Shown here: piece by piece, positions 29,581 to 44,800 of the stretch
Position numbering within the stretch: the first letter of the stretch is position 1
Layout of the letters: every line of letters begins with the position of its first letter
Assembly: GCA_947579665.1 (NCBI GenBank)
Contig: OX388351.1
Span: 61,822,939-61,886,938, forward strand
Direction: 5' to 3'
DNA length: 64,000 bases
Origin: Sympetrum striolatum
Lineage: Eukaryota; Arthropoda; Insecta; Odonata; Libellulidae
Program-made: the position numbers and the translations under genes
Notes under the pieces: generated by a model
Seen by the model: the letters and a program-made list of their open reading frames with translations, nothing else
Databases searched by the model: none
Told to the model about the DNA's origin: nothing

Positions 29581-32500
29581 GAAATTTTAATGTTTTATCA
29601 AAGAAAAATTGCAAAATATATTCAAATGCTTACTCACTATCTTACTTCAAATTAACAATAATAACATTTTTTTCAACCTGTACTCATGTTTTTCTAAATT
29701 CCATTGGTAGACCAAGCAGCATCCCTCAGCATCATCGCGAACATCTCTCCCATCATACATGTTGCGTAAGAACAGAACGAAATTCTGAGGAATGAGAATA
29801 AAGAAATTTAAATGTTATATCAAAGAAAAATCGCAAAATATATTCAAATGCTTGCTCACTATCTTACTTCAAAATAATATTGTATCATTTATTTCAACCT
29901 GTACTCATGTTTTTCGAAGTTCCATCTTTAGAAAATGTAGCATCCCTCAGCATCATCGCGCACCATCTCTCGCATAATACATGTTGCGTAAGAACAGAAC
30001 GAAATTCTAAGGAATGAGAATAAAGAAATTTTAATGTTATATCACAGAAAAATCGCAAAATATATTCAAATGCATGCTCACTATCTTACTTCAAAATAAC
30101 AATAATAGCATTTTTTTCAACCTGTACCCATGTTTTTCGAAGTTCCATTGGTAGACCAAGCAGCATCCCTCAGCATCATCGCGCACCATCTCTCGCATCA
30201 TACATGTTGCGTAAGAACAGAACGAAATTCTGAGGAATGAGAATAAAGAAATTTAAATGTTATATCAAAGAAAAATCGCAAAATATAAACAAATGCTTGC
30301 TCACAATCTTACTTCAAAATAACAATAATAGCATTTTTTTCAACCTGTACTCATGTTTTTCGAAATTCCATTAGTAGAAAAGGTAGCATCCCTCAGCATC
30401 ATCGCGCTCCATCTCTCGCATAATACATGTAGCGTAAGAACAGAACGAAATTCTGAGGAATGAGAATAAAGAAATTTTAATGTTATATCAAAGAAAATCG
30501 CAAAATATAAACAAATGCTTGCTCACAATCTTACTTCAAAATAACAATAATAGCATTTTTTTCAACCTGTAGTCATGTTTTTCGAAATTCCATTGGTAGA
30601 CCAAGAAGCATCCCTCAGCATCAACGTGCACCACCTCTCGCATCATACATGTTGCGTAAGAACAGAACGAAATTCTGAAGAATGAGAATAAAGAAATTTT
30701 AATGTTATATCAAAGAAAAATCGCAAAATATATTCAAATGCTTACTCAATATCTTACTTCAAAATAACAATAATAGCATTTTTTTCAACCTGTAGTCATG
30801 TTTTTCGAAAATTCATTGGTAGTCCAAGCAGCATCCCTCAGCATCATCGCGCACGATCTCTCGCATAATACATGTAGCGTAAGAACAGAACGATATTCTG
30901 AGGAATGAGAATAAAAAAAAAATTAAATATTATAACAAAGAAAAATCGCAAAATATATTCAAATGCTGGCTCACTATCTTATTTCAAAATAACAATAATA
31001 GCATTTCTTTCAACCTGTACTCATGTTTTTCGAAGTTCCATTGGTAGACCAAGCAGCATCACTCAGCATCATCGCGCACCATCTCTCGCATCATACATGA
31101 TCCGTAAGAACAGAACGAAATTCTGAGGAATGAGATTAAAGAAATTTTAATGTTATATCAAAGAAAAACCGCAAAATATATTGAAATGCTTGCTCACTTT
31201 CTTACTTCAAAATAACAATAATAGCATTTTTTTCAACCAGTGCTCATGTTTTTCGAAGTTCAATTGGTAGACCAAGGAGCATCACTCAGCATCATCGCGC
31301 ACCATCTCTCGCATAATACATGTAGCGTAAGAACAGAACGAAATTCTGAGGAATGAGAATAAAGAAATTTTAATGTTATATCAAAGAAGAATCGCAAAAT
31401 ATATTCAAATGCTTGCTCACTATCTTACTTCAAAATAACAATAATAGCATTTTTTTCAACCTGTACTCATGTTTTTCGAAATTCCATTGGTAGACCAAGC
31501 AGCATCCCTCAGCATCATCGCGCACCATCTCTCTTATCATACATGTTGCGAATGCACAGAACGAAATTCTGAAGAATGAGAATAAAGAAATTTTTAATGT
31601 TATATCAAAGAAAAATCGCAAAATATATTCAAATGCTTACTCAATATCTTACTTCAAAATAACAATAATAGCTTTTTTTTCAACCTGTAGTCATGTTTTT
31701 CGAAAATTCATTGGTAGTCCAAGCAGCATCCCTCAGCATCATCGCGCACGATCTCTCGCATCATACATGTTGCGTAAGAACAGAACGAAATTCTAAAGGA
31801 ATGAGAATAAAGAAATTTTAATGTTATATCAAAGAAAAATCGCAAAATATATTCAAATGCTTGCTCACAATCTTAATTCAAAATAACAATAATAGCATTT
31901 TTTTCAACCTGTACTCATGTTTTTCGAAATTCCATTGGTAGACCGAGCAGCATCACTCAGCATCTTCGCGCACCATCTCTCTTATCATACATGTTGCGTA
32001 AGAATAGAACGAAATTCTGAGGAATGAGAATAAAGAAATTTTAATGTTATATCAAAGAAAAATCGCAAAATCTATTCAAATGCTTACTCACTATCTTACT
32101 TCAAAATAACAATAATAGCATTTTTTTCAACCTGTACTCATGTTTTTCGAAGTTCCATTGGTATACCAAGCAGCATCCCTCAGCATCAACGCGCACCATC
32201 TCTCCCATCATACATGTTGCGTAAGAACAGAACGAAATTCATAAGAATGATAATAAAGAAATTTTAATGTTATATCAAAGAAAAATCGCAAAATATATTC
32301 AAATGATTACTCACTATCTTACTTCAAAATAAAAATAATAGCATTTTTTTCAACCTGTACTCATGTTTTTCGAAATTCCATTGGTAGACCAAGCAGCATC
32401 CCTCAGCATCATCGCGCACCATCTCTCGCATAATACATGTTGCGTAAGAACAGAACGAAATTCTAAGGAATGAGAATAAAGAAATTTTAATGTTATATCA

Positions 32501-35500
32501 CAGAAAAATCGCAAAATATATTCAAATGCATGCTCACTATCTTACTTCAAAATAACAATAATAGCATTTTTTTCAACCTGTACCCATGTTTTTCGAAGTT
32601 CCATTGGTAGACCAAGCAGCATCCCTCAGCATCATCGCGCACCATCTCTCGCATCATACATGTTGCGTAAGAACAGAACGAAATTCTGAGGAATGAGAAT
32701 AAAGAAATTTAAATGTTATATCAAAGAAAAATCGCAAAATATAAACAAATGCTTGCTCACAATCTTACTTCAAAATAACAATAATAGCATTTTTTTCAAC
32801 CTGTACTCATGTTTTTCGAAATTCCATTAGTAGAAAAGGTAGCATCCCTCAGCATCATCGCGCTCCATCTCTCGCATAATACATGTAGCGTAAGAACAGA
32901 ACGAAATTCTGAGGAATGAGAATAAAGAAATTTTAATGTTATATCAAAGAAAAATCGCAAAATATAAACAAATGCTTGCTCACAATCTTACTTCAAAATA
33001 ACAATAATAGCATTTTTTTCAACCTGTACTCTTGTTTTTCGAAGTTCCATAGGTAGACCAAGCAGCATCCCTCAGCATCATCACGCACCATCTCTCGCAT
33101 CATACATGTTGCGTAAGAACAGAACGGTATTCTGAGGAATGAGAATAAAATAATTTAAATGTTATATCAAAGAAAAATCGCAAAATATATTCAAATGCTC
33201 GCACACTATTTTACTTCAAAATAACAAAAATAGCATTTTTTTCAACCTGTACTCATGTTTTTCGAAATTCCATTGGTAGACCAAGCAGCATCCTTCAGCA
33301 TCAACGCGCACCATCTCTCGCATCATACATATTGCGTAAGAACAGAACGAAATTCTGAGAAATGAAAATAAAGAAATTTTAATGTTATATCAAAGAAAAA
33401 TCGCAAAATATATTCAAATGCTTACTCAATATCTTACTTCAAAATAACAATAATAGCTTATTTTTCAACCTGTACTCATGTTTTTCGAAAATCCATTGGT
33501 AGACCTAGCAGCATCCCTCAGAATCAACGCGCACCATCTCTCGCATCATACATGTTGCGTAAGAACAGAACGAAATTCTGAAGAATGAGAATAAAGAAAT
33601 TTTAATGTTATATCAAAGAAAAATCGCAAAATATATTCAAATGCTTACTCAATATCTTACTTCAAAATAACAATAATAGCATTTTTTTCTACCTGTAGTC
33701 ATGTTTTTCGAAATTCCATTGGTAGTCCAAGCAGCATCCCTCAGCATCTTCGCGCACCATCTCTCGCATCATACATGTTGCGTAAGAACAGAACGAAATT
33801 CTAAAGGAATGAGAATAAAGAAATTTTAATGTTATATCAAAGAAAAATCGCAATAAAATATCCAAATGCTTGCACACTATCTTACTTCAAAATAACAATA
33901 ATAATAACATTTTTTTCAACCTGTACTCATGTTTTTCGAAGTTCCATTGGTAGACCAAGCAGCATCACTCAGCATCATCGCGCACCATCTCTCGCATCAT
34001 ACATGTTGCGTAAGAACAGAACGAAATTCTGAAGAATGAGAATAAAGAAATTTTAATGTTATATCAAAGAAAAATCGAAAAATATATTCAAATGCTTACT
34101 CAATATCTTACTTCAAAATAACAATAATAGCATTTTTTTCTACCTGTAGTCATGTTTTTCGAAGTTCAATTGGTAGACCAAGGAGCATCACTCAGCATCA
34201 TCGCGCACCATCTCTCGCATAATACATGTTGCGTAAGAACAGAACGAAATTCTAAGGAATGAGAATAAAGAAATTTAAATGTTATATCAAAGAAAAATCG
34301 CAAGATATATACAAATGCTTGCTCACTGTCTAACTTCAAAATAACAATAAAAGCATTTTTTCAAACTGTACTCATGTTTTTCGAAGTTCAATTGGTAGAC
34401 CAAGGAGCATCCCTCAGCATCATCGCGCACCATCTCTCTTATCATACATGTTGCGTAAGAACAGAACGAAATTCTGAAGAATGAGAATAAAGAAATTTTA
34501 ATGTTATATCAAAGAAAAATCGCAAAATATATTCAAATGCTTACTCAATATCTTACTTCAAAATAACAATAATAGCATTTTTTTCAACCTGTAGTCATGT
34601 TTTTCGAAATTCCATTGGTAGACCAAGAAGCATCCCTCAGCATCAACGTTCACCACCTCTCGCATCATACATGTTGCGTAAGAACAGAACGAAATTCTGA
34701 AGAATGAGAATAAAGAAATTTTAATGTTATATCAAAGAAAAATCGCATAAATATATTCAAATGCTTACTCAATATCTTACTTCAAAATAACAATAATAGC
34801 ATTTTTTTCAACCTGTAGTCATGTTTTTCGAAAATTCATTGGTAGTCCAAGCAGCATCCCTCAGCATCACCGCGCACGATCTCTCGCATCATACATGTTG
34901 CGTAAGAACAGAACGAAATTCTAAAGGAATGAGAATAAAGAAATTTTAATGTTATATCAATGAAAAATCGCAAAAATAATTCAAATGCATGCACACTATG
35001 TTACTTCAAAATAACAATAATAGCATTTCTTTCAACCTGTACTCATGTTTTTCGAAATTCCATTGGTAGACCAAGCACATCCCTCATTATCATCTTGCAC
35101 CATCTCTCTTATCAAACATGTTGCGTAAGAACAGAACGAAATTCTGAGGAATGAGAATAAAGAAATTTTAATGTTATATCAAAGAAAAATCGCAAAATAT
35201 ATTCAAATGCTTGCTCACAATCTTAATTCAAAATAACAATAATAGCATTTTTTTCAACCTGTACTCATGTTTTTCGAAATTCCATTGGTAGACCGAGCAG
35301 CATCACTCAGCATCTTCGCGCACCATCTCTCTTATCATACATGTTGCGTAAGAATAGAACGAAATTCTGAGGAATGAGAATAAAGAAATTTTAATGTTAT
35401 ATCAAAGAAAAATCGCAAAATCTATTCAAATGCTTACTCACTATCTTACTTCAAAATAACAATAATAGCATTTTTTTCAACCTGTACTCATGTTTTTCGA

Positions 35501-35850
35501 AGTTCCATTGGTATACCAAGCAGCATCCCTCAGCATCAACGCGCACCATCTCTCGCATCATACATGTTGCGTAAGAACAGAACGAAATTCTGAAGAATGA
35601 TAATAAAGAAATTTTAATGTTATATCAAAGAAAAATCGCAAAATATATTCAATTGATTACTCACTATCTTACTTCAAAATAACAATAATAGCATTTATTT
35701 CAACCTGTACTCATGTTTTTCGAAATTCCATTGGTAGACCAAGCAGCATCCCTCAGCATCAACGCGCACCATCTCTCGCATCATACATGTTGCGTTAGAA
35801 CAGAACGAAATATTGAAGAATGAGAATAAAGAAATTTTTAATGTTATATC
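29581..35850 (+). repeat. Mosaic satellite block joining A3 to B2
   Basis: About 28 monomers here are patched together from A- and B-type order. Positions 29,581-30,360 follow B1 (about 5,917-6,696, offset 23,664). The next few monomers resemble A1 from about 440. Positions 30,905-31,126 form a chimeric monomer: its left part matches the 26,661 monomer and its right part the 28,023 monomer. Positions 31,130-32,390 copy 28,230-29,490 at offset 2,900 (13 monomers). Positions 32,410-32,950 copy 29,955-30,495 at offset about 2,456 (11 monomers). Positions 33,300-34,900 again follow A1 and A3. The mosaic order is seen directly; repeated unequal exchange is the inferred cause. Confidence 0.75.
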
Positions 35851-38800
35851 AAAGAAAAATCGCAAAATATATTCAAATGCTTACTCAATATCTTACTTCA
35901 AAATAACAATAATAGCTTTTTTTTCAACCTGTACTCATGTTTTTCGAAATTCCATTGGTAGACCAAGCAGCATCCCTCAGCATCATCGCGCACCATCTCT
36001 CTTATCATACATGTTGCGTAAGAACAGAACGAAATTCTGAGGAATGAGAATAAAGAAATTTTAATGTTATATCAAAGAAAAATTGCAAAATATATTCAAA
36101 TGCTTACTCACTATCTTACTTCAAAATAACAATAATAACATTTTTTTCAACCTGTACTCATGTTTTTCTAAATTCCATTGGTAGACCAAGCAGCATCCCT
36201 CAGCATCATCGCGAACATCTCTCCCATCATACATGTTGCGTAAGAACAGAACGAAATTCGGAGGAATGAGAATAAAGAAATTTAAATGTTATATCAAAGA
36301 AAAATCGCAAAATATATTCAAATGCTTGCTCACTATCTTACTTCAAAATAATATTGTATCATTTATTTCAACCTGTACTCATGTTTTTCGAAGTTCCATC
36401 TTTAGAAAATGTAGCATCCCTCAGCATCATCGCGCACCATCTCTCGCATAATACATGTTGCGTAAGAACAGAACGAAATTCTAAGGAATGAGAATAAAGA
36501 AATTTTAATGTTATATCACAGAAAAATCGCAAAATATATTCAAATGCATTCTCACTATCTTACTTCAAAATAACAATAATAGCATTTTTTTCAACCTGTA
36601 CCCATGTTTTTCGAAGTTCCATTGGTAGACCAAGCAGCATCCCTCAGCATCATCGCGCACCATCTCTCGCATCATACATGTTGCGTAAGAACAGAACGAA
36701 ATTCTGAGGAATGAGAATAAAGAAATTTAAATGTTATATCAAAGAAAAATCGCAAAATATAAACAAATGCTTGCTCACAATCTCACTTCAAAATAACAAT
36801 AATAGCATTTTTTTCAACCTGTACTCATGTTTTTCAAAATTCCATTAGTAGAAAAGGAAGCCTCCCTCAGCATCATCGCGCTCCATCTCTCGCATAATAC
36901 ATGTAGCGTAAGAACAGAACGAAATTGTGAGGAATGAGAATAAAGAAATTTTAATGTTATATGAAAGAAAAATCGCAAAATATATTCAAATGCTTGCTCA
37001 CTATCTTACTTAAAATAACAATAATAAAATTTTTTTCAACCTGTACTCATGTTTTTCGAAGTTCCATTGGTACACCAAGCAGCATCCCTCAGCATCATCG
37101 CGCACCATCTCTTGCATCATAGATGTTGCGTAAGAACAGAACGAATTCTGAGGAATGAGAATAAAGAAATTTAGATGTTATATCAATGAAAATCGGAAAA
37201 TATATTCAAATGCTTGCACACTATTTTACTTCAAAATAACAGTAATAGCATTTTTTTCAACCTGTACTCATGTTTTTTGAAGTTCCATTGGTAGACCAAG
37301 CAGCATCCCTCAGCATCATCACGCACCATCACTCGCATCATACATGTTGCGTAAGAACAGAACGAAATTCTGAGGAATGAGAATAAAATAATTTAAATGT
37401 TATATCAAAGAAAAATCGCAAAATATATTCAAATGCTCGCACACTATTTTACTTCAAAATAACAAAAATAGCATTTTTTTCAACCTGTACTCATGTTTTT
37501 TGAAGTTCCATTGGTAGACCAAGCAGCATCCCTCAGCATCATCGCGCACCATCTCTCGCATAATACATGATGCGTAAGAACAGAAAAAAATTCTGAAGAA
37601 TGAGAATAAAGTACTTTAAATGTTATATCAAAGAAAAATCGCAAAATATATTCAAATGCTTGCACCCTATTTTACTTCAAAATAACAATAATATCATTTT
37701 TTTCAACCTGTAATCATGTTTTTTGAAGTTCCATTAGTAGACAAAGCAGCATCCCTCAGCATCATCGCGCACCATCTCTCGCATCATACATTTAGCGTAT
37801 GAACAGAACGAAATTATGAGGATTGAGAATAAAAAAATCTTAAATGTTATATCAAAGAAAAATCGCAAAATATATTCAAATGCTTGATCACTATCTTACT
37901 TCAAAATAACAAAAATAGCATTTTTTTCAACCTGTACTAATGTTTTTCGAAGTTCCATTGGTAGACCAAGCAGCATCCCTCAGCATCATTGCGCACGATA
38001 TCTCGCATCATACATGTTGCGTAAGAACAGAACGAAATTCTGAGGAATGAGAATAAAGAAATTTTAATGTTATATCAAAGAAAAATCGCAAAATATATTC
38101 AAATGCTTGATCACTATCTTACTTCAAAATAACAATAATAGCATTTTTTTCAACCTGTACTCATGTTTTTCGAAATTCCATTGGTAGACCAAGCACATCC
38201 CTCAGCATCATCTTGCACCATCTCTCTTATCAAACATGTTGCGTAAGAACAGAACGAAATTCTGAGGAATGAGAATAAAGAAATTTTAATGTTATATCAA
38301 AGAAAAATCGCAAAATATATTCAAATGCTTGATCACTATCTTACTTCAAAATAACAATAATAGCATTTTTTTCAACCTGTACTCATGTTTTTCGAAATTC
38401 CATTGGTAGACCAAGCACATCCCTCATTATCATCTTGCACCATCTCTCTTATCAAACATGTTGCGTAAGAACAGAACGAAATTCTGAGGAATGAGAATAA
38501 AGAAATTTTAATGTTATATCAAAGAAAAATCGCAAAATATATTCAAATGCTTACTCACTATCTTACTTCAAAATAACAATAATAGCATTTTCTTCAACCT
38601 GTACTCATGTTTTTCGAAATTCCATTGGTAGACAAAGCAGCATCCCTCAGCGTCATCGCGAACCATCTCTCTTATCATACATGTTGCGTAAGAACAGAAC
38701 GAAATTCTGAGGAATGAGAATAAAGAAATTTTAATGTTATATCAAAGAAAAATCGCAAAATATATTCAAATGCTTACTCACTATCTTACTTCAAAATAAC

Positions 38801-41800
38801 AATAATAGCATTTTCTTCAACCTGTACTCATGTTTTTCGAAATTCCATTGGTAGACAAAGCAGCATCCCTCAGCATCATCGCGCACCATCTCTCGCATCA
38901 TACATGTTGCGTAAGAACAGAACGAAATTCTAAAGGAATGAGAATAAAGAAATTTTAACGTTATTTAAGAGAAAAATCGCAAAATATATTCAAATGCTTG
39001 CTCACAATCTTACTTCAAAATAACAATAATAGCATTTTTTTCAACCTGTACTCATGTTTTTCGAAATTCCATTGGTAGACCAAGCACATCCCTCAGCATC
39101 ATCTTGCACCGTCTCTCTTATCATACATGTTGCGTAAGAACAAAACGAAATTCTGAGGAATGAGAATTAAGAAATTTTAATGTTATATCAAAGAAAAATC
39201 GCAAAATATATTCAAATGCTTACTCACTATCTTACTTCAAAATAACAATAATAGCATTTTTTTCAACCTGTACTCATGTTTTTCGAAATTCCATTGGTAG
39301 ACCAAGCAGCATCCCTCAGCATCATCGCGCACCATCTATCTTATCATAAATGTTGCGTAAGAACAAAACGAAATTCTGAGGAATGAGAATTAAGAAATTT
39401 TAATGTTATATCAAAGAAAAATCGTAAAACATATTCAAATGCTTGCTCACAATCTTACTTCAAATTAACAATAATAGCATTTTTTTCATCCTGTACTCAT
39501 GTTTTTTAAATTCCATCAGTAGAAAAGGTAGCATCCCTCAGCATCATCGCGCTCCATCTCTCGCATAATACATGAAGCGTAAGAACAGAACGAAATTCTG
39601 AGGAATGAGAATAAAAAACAAATTAAATATTATAACAAAGAAAAATCGCAAAATATATTCAAATGCTTGCTCACTATCTTATTTCAAAATAACAATAATA
39701 GCATTTCTTTCAACCTGTACTCATGTTTTTCGAAGTTCCATTGGTAGACCAAGCAGCATCCCTCAGCATCATCGTGCACCATCGCTCGCACAATACATGT
39801 AGCGTAAGAACAGAACGAAATTCTGAGGAATGAGAATAAAGAAATTTTAATGTTATATAAAAGAAGAATCGCAAAATATATTCAAATGCTTACTCACTAT
39901 CTTACTTCAAAATAACAATAATAGCATTTTTTTCAACCTGTACTCATATTTTTCGAAATTCCATTGGTAGACCAAGCAGCATCCCTCAGCATCATCGCGC
40001 ACCATCTCTCTTATCATACATGTTGCGTATGCACAGAACGAAACTCTGAGGAATGAGAATAAAGAAATTTTAATGTTATTTCGAAGAAAAATCGCAAAAT
40101 ATATTCAAATGCTGGCTCACTATCTTATTTCAAAATAACAATAATACCATTTTTTTCAACCTGTACTCATGTTTTTCGAAATTCCATTGGTAGACCAAGC
40201 AGCATCCCTCAGCATCATCGCGCACCATCTCTCTTATCAAACATGTTGCGTAAGAACAGAACGAAATTCTGAGGAATGAGAATAAAGAAATTTTAATGTT
40301 ATATCAAAGAAAAATCGCAAAATATATTCAAATGCTTGCTCACTATCTTACTTCAAAATAACAATAATAGCATTTTTTTCAACCTGTACTCATGTTTTTC
40401 GAAATTCCATTGGTAGACCAAGAAGCATCCCTCAGCATCATCGCGCACCATCTCTCTTATCATACATGTTGCGTAAGAACAGAACGAAATTCTGAGGAAT
40501 GAGAATAAAGAAATTTTAATGTTATATTAAAAAAAAATTGCAAAATATATTCAAATGCTTACTCACTATCTTACTTCAAAATTACAATAATAGCATTTTC
40601 TTCAACCTGTACTCATGTTTATCGAAATTCCATTTGTAGACCAAGCAGCATCCCTCAGCATCATCGCGCACCATCTCTCGCATCGTACATGTTGCGTAAG
40701 AACAGAACGAAATTCTGAGGAATGAGAATAAAGAAATTTTAATGTTATATCAGAGAAAAATCGCAAAATATATTCAAATGCTTGCTCACAATCTTACTTC
40801 AAAATAACAATAATAGCATTTTTTTCAACCTGTACTCATGTTTTTCGTAATTCCATTGGTAGACCAAGCAGCATCCCTCAGCATCATCGCGCACCATCTC
40901 TCGCATCGTACATGTTGCGTAAGAACAGAACGAAATTCTGAGGAATGAGAATAAAGAAATTTTAATGTTATATCAAAGAAAAATCGCAAAATATATTCAA
41001 ATGCTTACTCACTATCTTACTTCAAAATAACAATAATAGCATTTTTTTCAACCTGTACTCAGGTTTTTCGAAATTCCATTAGTAGAAAAGGTAGCATCCC
41101 TCAGCATCATCGCGCTCCATCTCTCGCATCGAACATGTTGCGTAAGAACAGAACCAAATTCTGACGAATAAAAATTAAGAAATTTTAATGATATATCAAA
41201 GAAAATCGCAAAATATATTCAAATGCTTGCTCACTATCTTACTTCAAAATAACAATAATAACATTTTTTTCAACCTGTACTCATGTTTTTCGAAGTTCAA
41301 TTAGTAGAAAAGGAAGCATCCCTCAGCATCATCGCGCTCCATCTCTCGCATAATACATGTAGCGTAAGAACAGAAGGAAATTCTGAGGAATGAGAATAAA
41401 GAAATTTTAATGTTATATCAAAGAAAAATCGCAAAATATATTCAAATGCTTGCTCACTATCTTACTTCAAAATAACAATAATAACATTTTTTTCAACCTG
41501 TACTCATGTTTTTCGAAGTTCCATCAGTAGAAAAGGTAGCATCCCTCAGCATCATCGCGCTCCATCTCTCGCATAATACATGTAGCGTAAGAACAGAACA
41601 AATTCTGAGGAATGAGAATAAAAAAAAATTAAATATTATAACAAAGAAAAATCGCAAAATATATTCAAATGCTTGCTCACTATCTTACTTCAAAATAACA
41701 ATAATAGCATTACTTTCAACCTGTACTAATGTTTTTCGAAATTCCATTGGTAGACCAAGCAGCATCACTCAGCATCTTCGCGCACCATCTCTCTTATCAT

Positions 41801-44800
41801 ACATGTTGCGTAAGAATAGAACGAAATTCTGAGGAATGAGAATAAAGAAATTTTAATGTTATATCAAAGAAAAATCGCAAAATCTATTCAAATGCTTACT
41901 CACTATCTTACTTCAAAATAACAATAATAGCATTTTTTTCAACCTGTACTCAAGTTTTTCGAAGTTCCATATGTATAACAAGCAGCATCCCTCAGCATCA
42001 TCGCGCGCCATCTATCTTATCATAAATGTTGCGTAAGAACAAAACGAAATTCTGAGGAATGAGTATAAAGAAATTTTAATGTTGTATCAAAGAAAAATCG
42101 CAAAACATATTCAAATGCTTGCTCACAATCTTACTTCAAATTAACAATAATAGCATTTTTTTCATCCTGTACTCATGTTTTTCGAAATTCCATCAGTAGA
42201 AAAGGTAGCATCCCTCAGCACCATCGCGCTCCATCTCTCGCATAATACATGTAGCGTAAGAACAGAACGAAATTCTGAGGAATGAGAATAAAAATAAAAT
42301 TAAATATTATAACAAAGAAAAATCGCAAAATATATTCAAATGCTTGCTCACTATCTTATTTCAAAATAACAATAATAGCATTTCTTTCAACCTGTACTCA
42401 TGTTTTTCGAAGTTCCATTGGTAGACCAAGCAGCATCCCTCAGCATCATCGCGCACCATCTCTCGTATAATAAATGTAGCGTAAGAACAGAACGAAATTC
42501 TGAGGAATGAGAATAAAGAAATTTTAATGTTATATCAAAGAAGAATCGCAAAATATATTCAAATGCTTGCTCACTATCTTACTTCAAAATAACAATAATA
42601 GCATTTTTTTCAACCTGTACTCATGTTTTTCGAAATTCTATTGGTAGACCAAGCAGCATCCCTCAGCATCATCGCGCACCATCTCTCGCATAATACATGT
42701 TGCGTAAGAACAGAACGAAATTCTAAGGAATGAGAATATAGAAATTTTAATGTTATATCACAGAAAAATCGCAAAATATATTCAAATGCATGCTCACTAT
42801 CTTACTTCAAAATAACAATAATAGCATTTTTTTCAACCTGTACTCATGTTTTTCGAAGTTCCATTGGTAGACCAAGCAGCATCCCTCAGCATCAACGCGC
42901 ACCATCTCTCGCATCATACATGTTGCGTACGAACAGAACGAAATTCTGAGGAATGAGAATAAAGAAATTTAAATGTTATATCAAAGAAAAATCGCAAAAT
43001 ATAAACAAATGCTTGCTCACAATCTTACTTCAAAATAACAATAATAGCATTTTTTTCAACCTGTACTCATGTTTTTCGAAATTCCATTGGTAGACCAAGC
43101 AGCATCCCTCAGCATCATCGCGCACCATCTCTCGCATCATACATGTTGCGTAAGAACAGAACGAAATTCTAAAGGAATGAGAATAAAGAAATTTTAATGT
43201 TATATCAAAGAAAAATCGCAATAAAATATTAAAATGCTTGCACACTATATTACTTCAAAATAACAATATTAATAACATTTTTTTCAACCTGTACTCATGT
43301 TTTTCGAAGTTCCATTGGTAGACCAAGCAGCAACACTCAGCATCATCGCGCACCATCTCTCGCATCATACATGTTGCGTAAGAACAGAACGAAAAACTGA
43401 AGAATGAGAATAAAGAAATTTTAATGTTATATCAAAGAAAAATCGCAAAATATATTCAAATGCTTACTCAATATCTTACTTCAAAATAACAATAATAGCA
43501 TTTTTTTCAACCTGTAGTCATGTTTTTCGAAGTTCAATTGGTAGACCAAGGAGCATCACTCAGCATCATCGCGCACCATCTCTCGCATCATACATGATGC
43601 GTATGAACAGAACGAAATTCTAAGGAATGAGAATAAAGAAATTTAAATGTTATATCAAAGAAAAATCGCATAAATATATTTAAATGTTTGCTCACTATCT
43701 AACTTCAAAATAACAATAAAAGCATATTTTTCAAACTGTACTCATGTTTTTCGAAGTTCAATTGGTAGACCAAGGAGCATCCCTCAGCATCATCGCGCAC
43801 GATCTCTCGCATCATACATGTTACGTAAGAACAGAACGAAATTCTAAAGGAATGAGAATAAAGAAATTTTAATGTTATATCAAAGAAAAATCGCAAAAAT
43901 AATTCAAATGCATGCACACTATGTTACTTCAAAATAACAATAATAGCATTTCTTTCAACCTGTACTGATGTTTTTCGAAGTTCCTTTTGTAGACCAAGCA
44001 GCATCCCTCAGCATCATCGCGCGCCCTCTCGCATCATACATGTTGCGTAAGAACAGAACGAAATTCTGAAGAATGAGAATAAAGAAATTTTAATGTTATA
44101 TCAAAGAAAAATCGCAAAATATATTCAAATGCTTGCTCACAATCTTAATTCAAAATAACAATAATAGCATTTTTTTCAACCTGTACTCATTATTTTCGAA
44201 ATTCCATTGGTAGACCAAGCAGCATCACTCAGCATCTTCGCGCACCATCTCTCTTATCATACATGTTGCGTAAGAATAGAACGAAATTCTGAGGAATGAG
44301 AATAAAGAAATTTTAATGTTATATCAAAGAAAAATCGCAAAATCTATTCAAATGCTTACTCACTATCTTACTTCAAAATAACAATAATAGCATTTTTTTC
44401 AACCTGTACTCATGTTTTTCGAAGTTCCATTGGTATACCAAGCAGCATCCCTCAGCATCAACGCGCACCATCTCTCGCATCATACATGTTGCGTAAGAAC
44501 AGAACGAAATTCTGAAGAATGATAATAAAGAAATTTTAATGTTATATCAAAGAAAAATCGCAAAATATATTCAAATGATTACTCACTATCTTACTTCAAA
44601 ATAACAATAATAGCGTTTATTTCAACCTGAACTCATGTTTTTCGAAATTCCATTGGTAGACCAAGCAGCATCCCTCAGCATCAACGTGCACCATCTCTCG
44701 CATCATACATGTTGCGTAAGAACAGAACGAAATATTGAAGAATGAGAATAAAGAAATTTTTAATGTTATATCAAAGAAAAATCGCAAAATATATTCAAAT

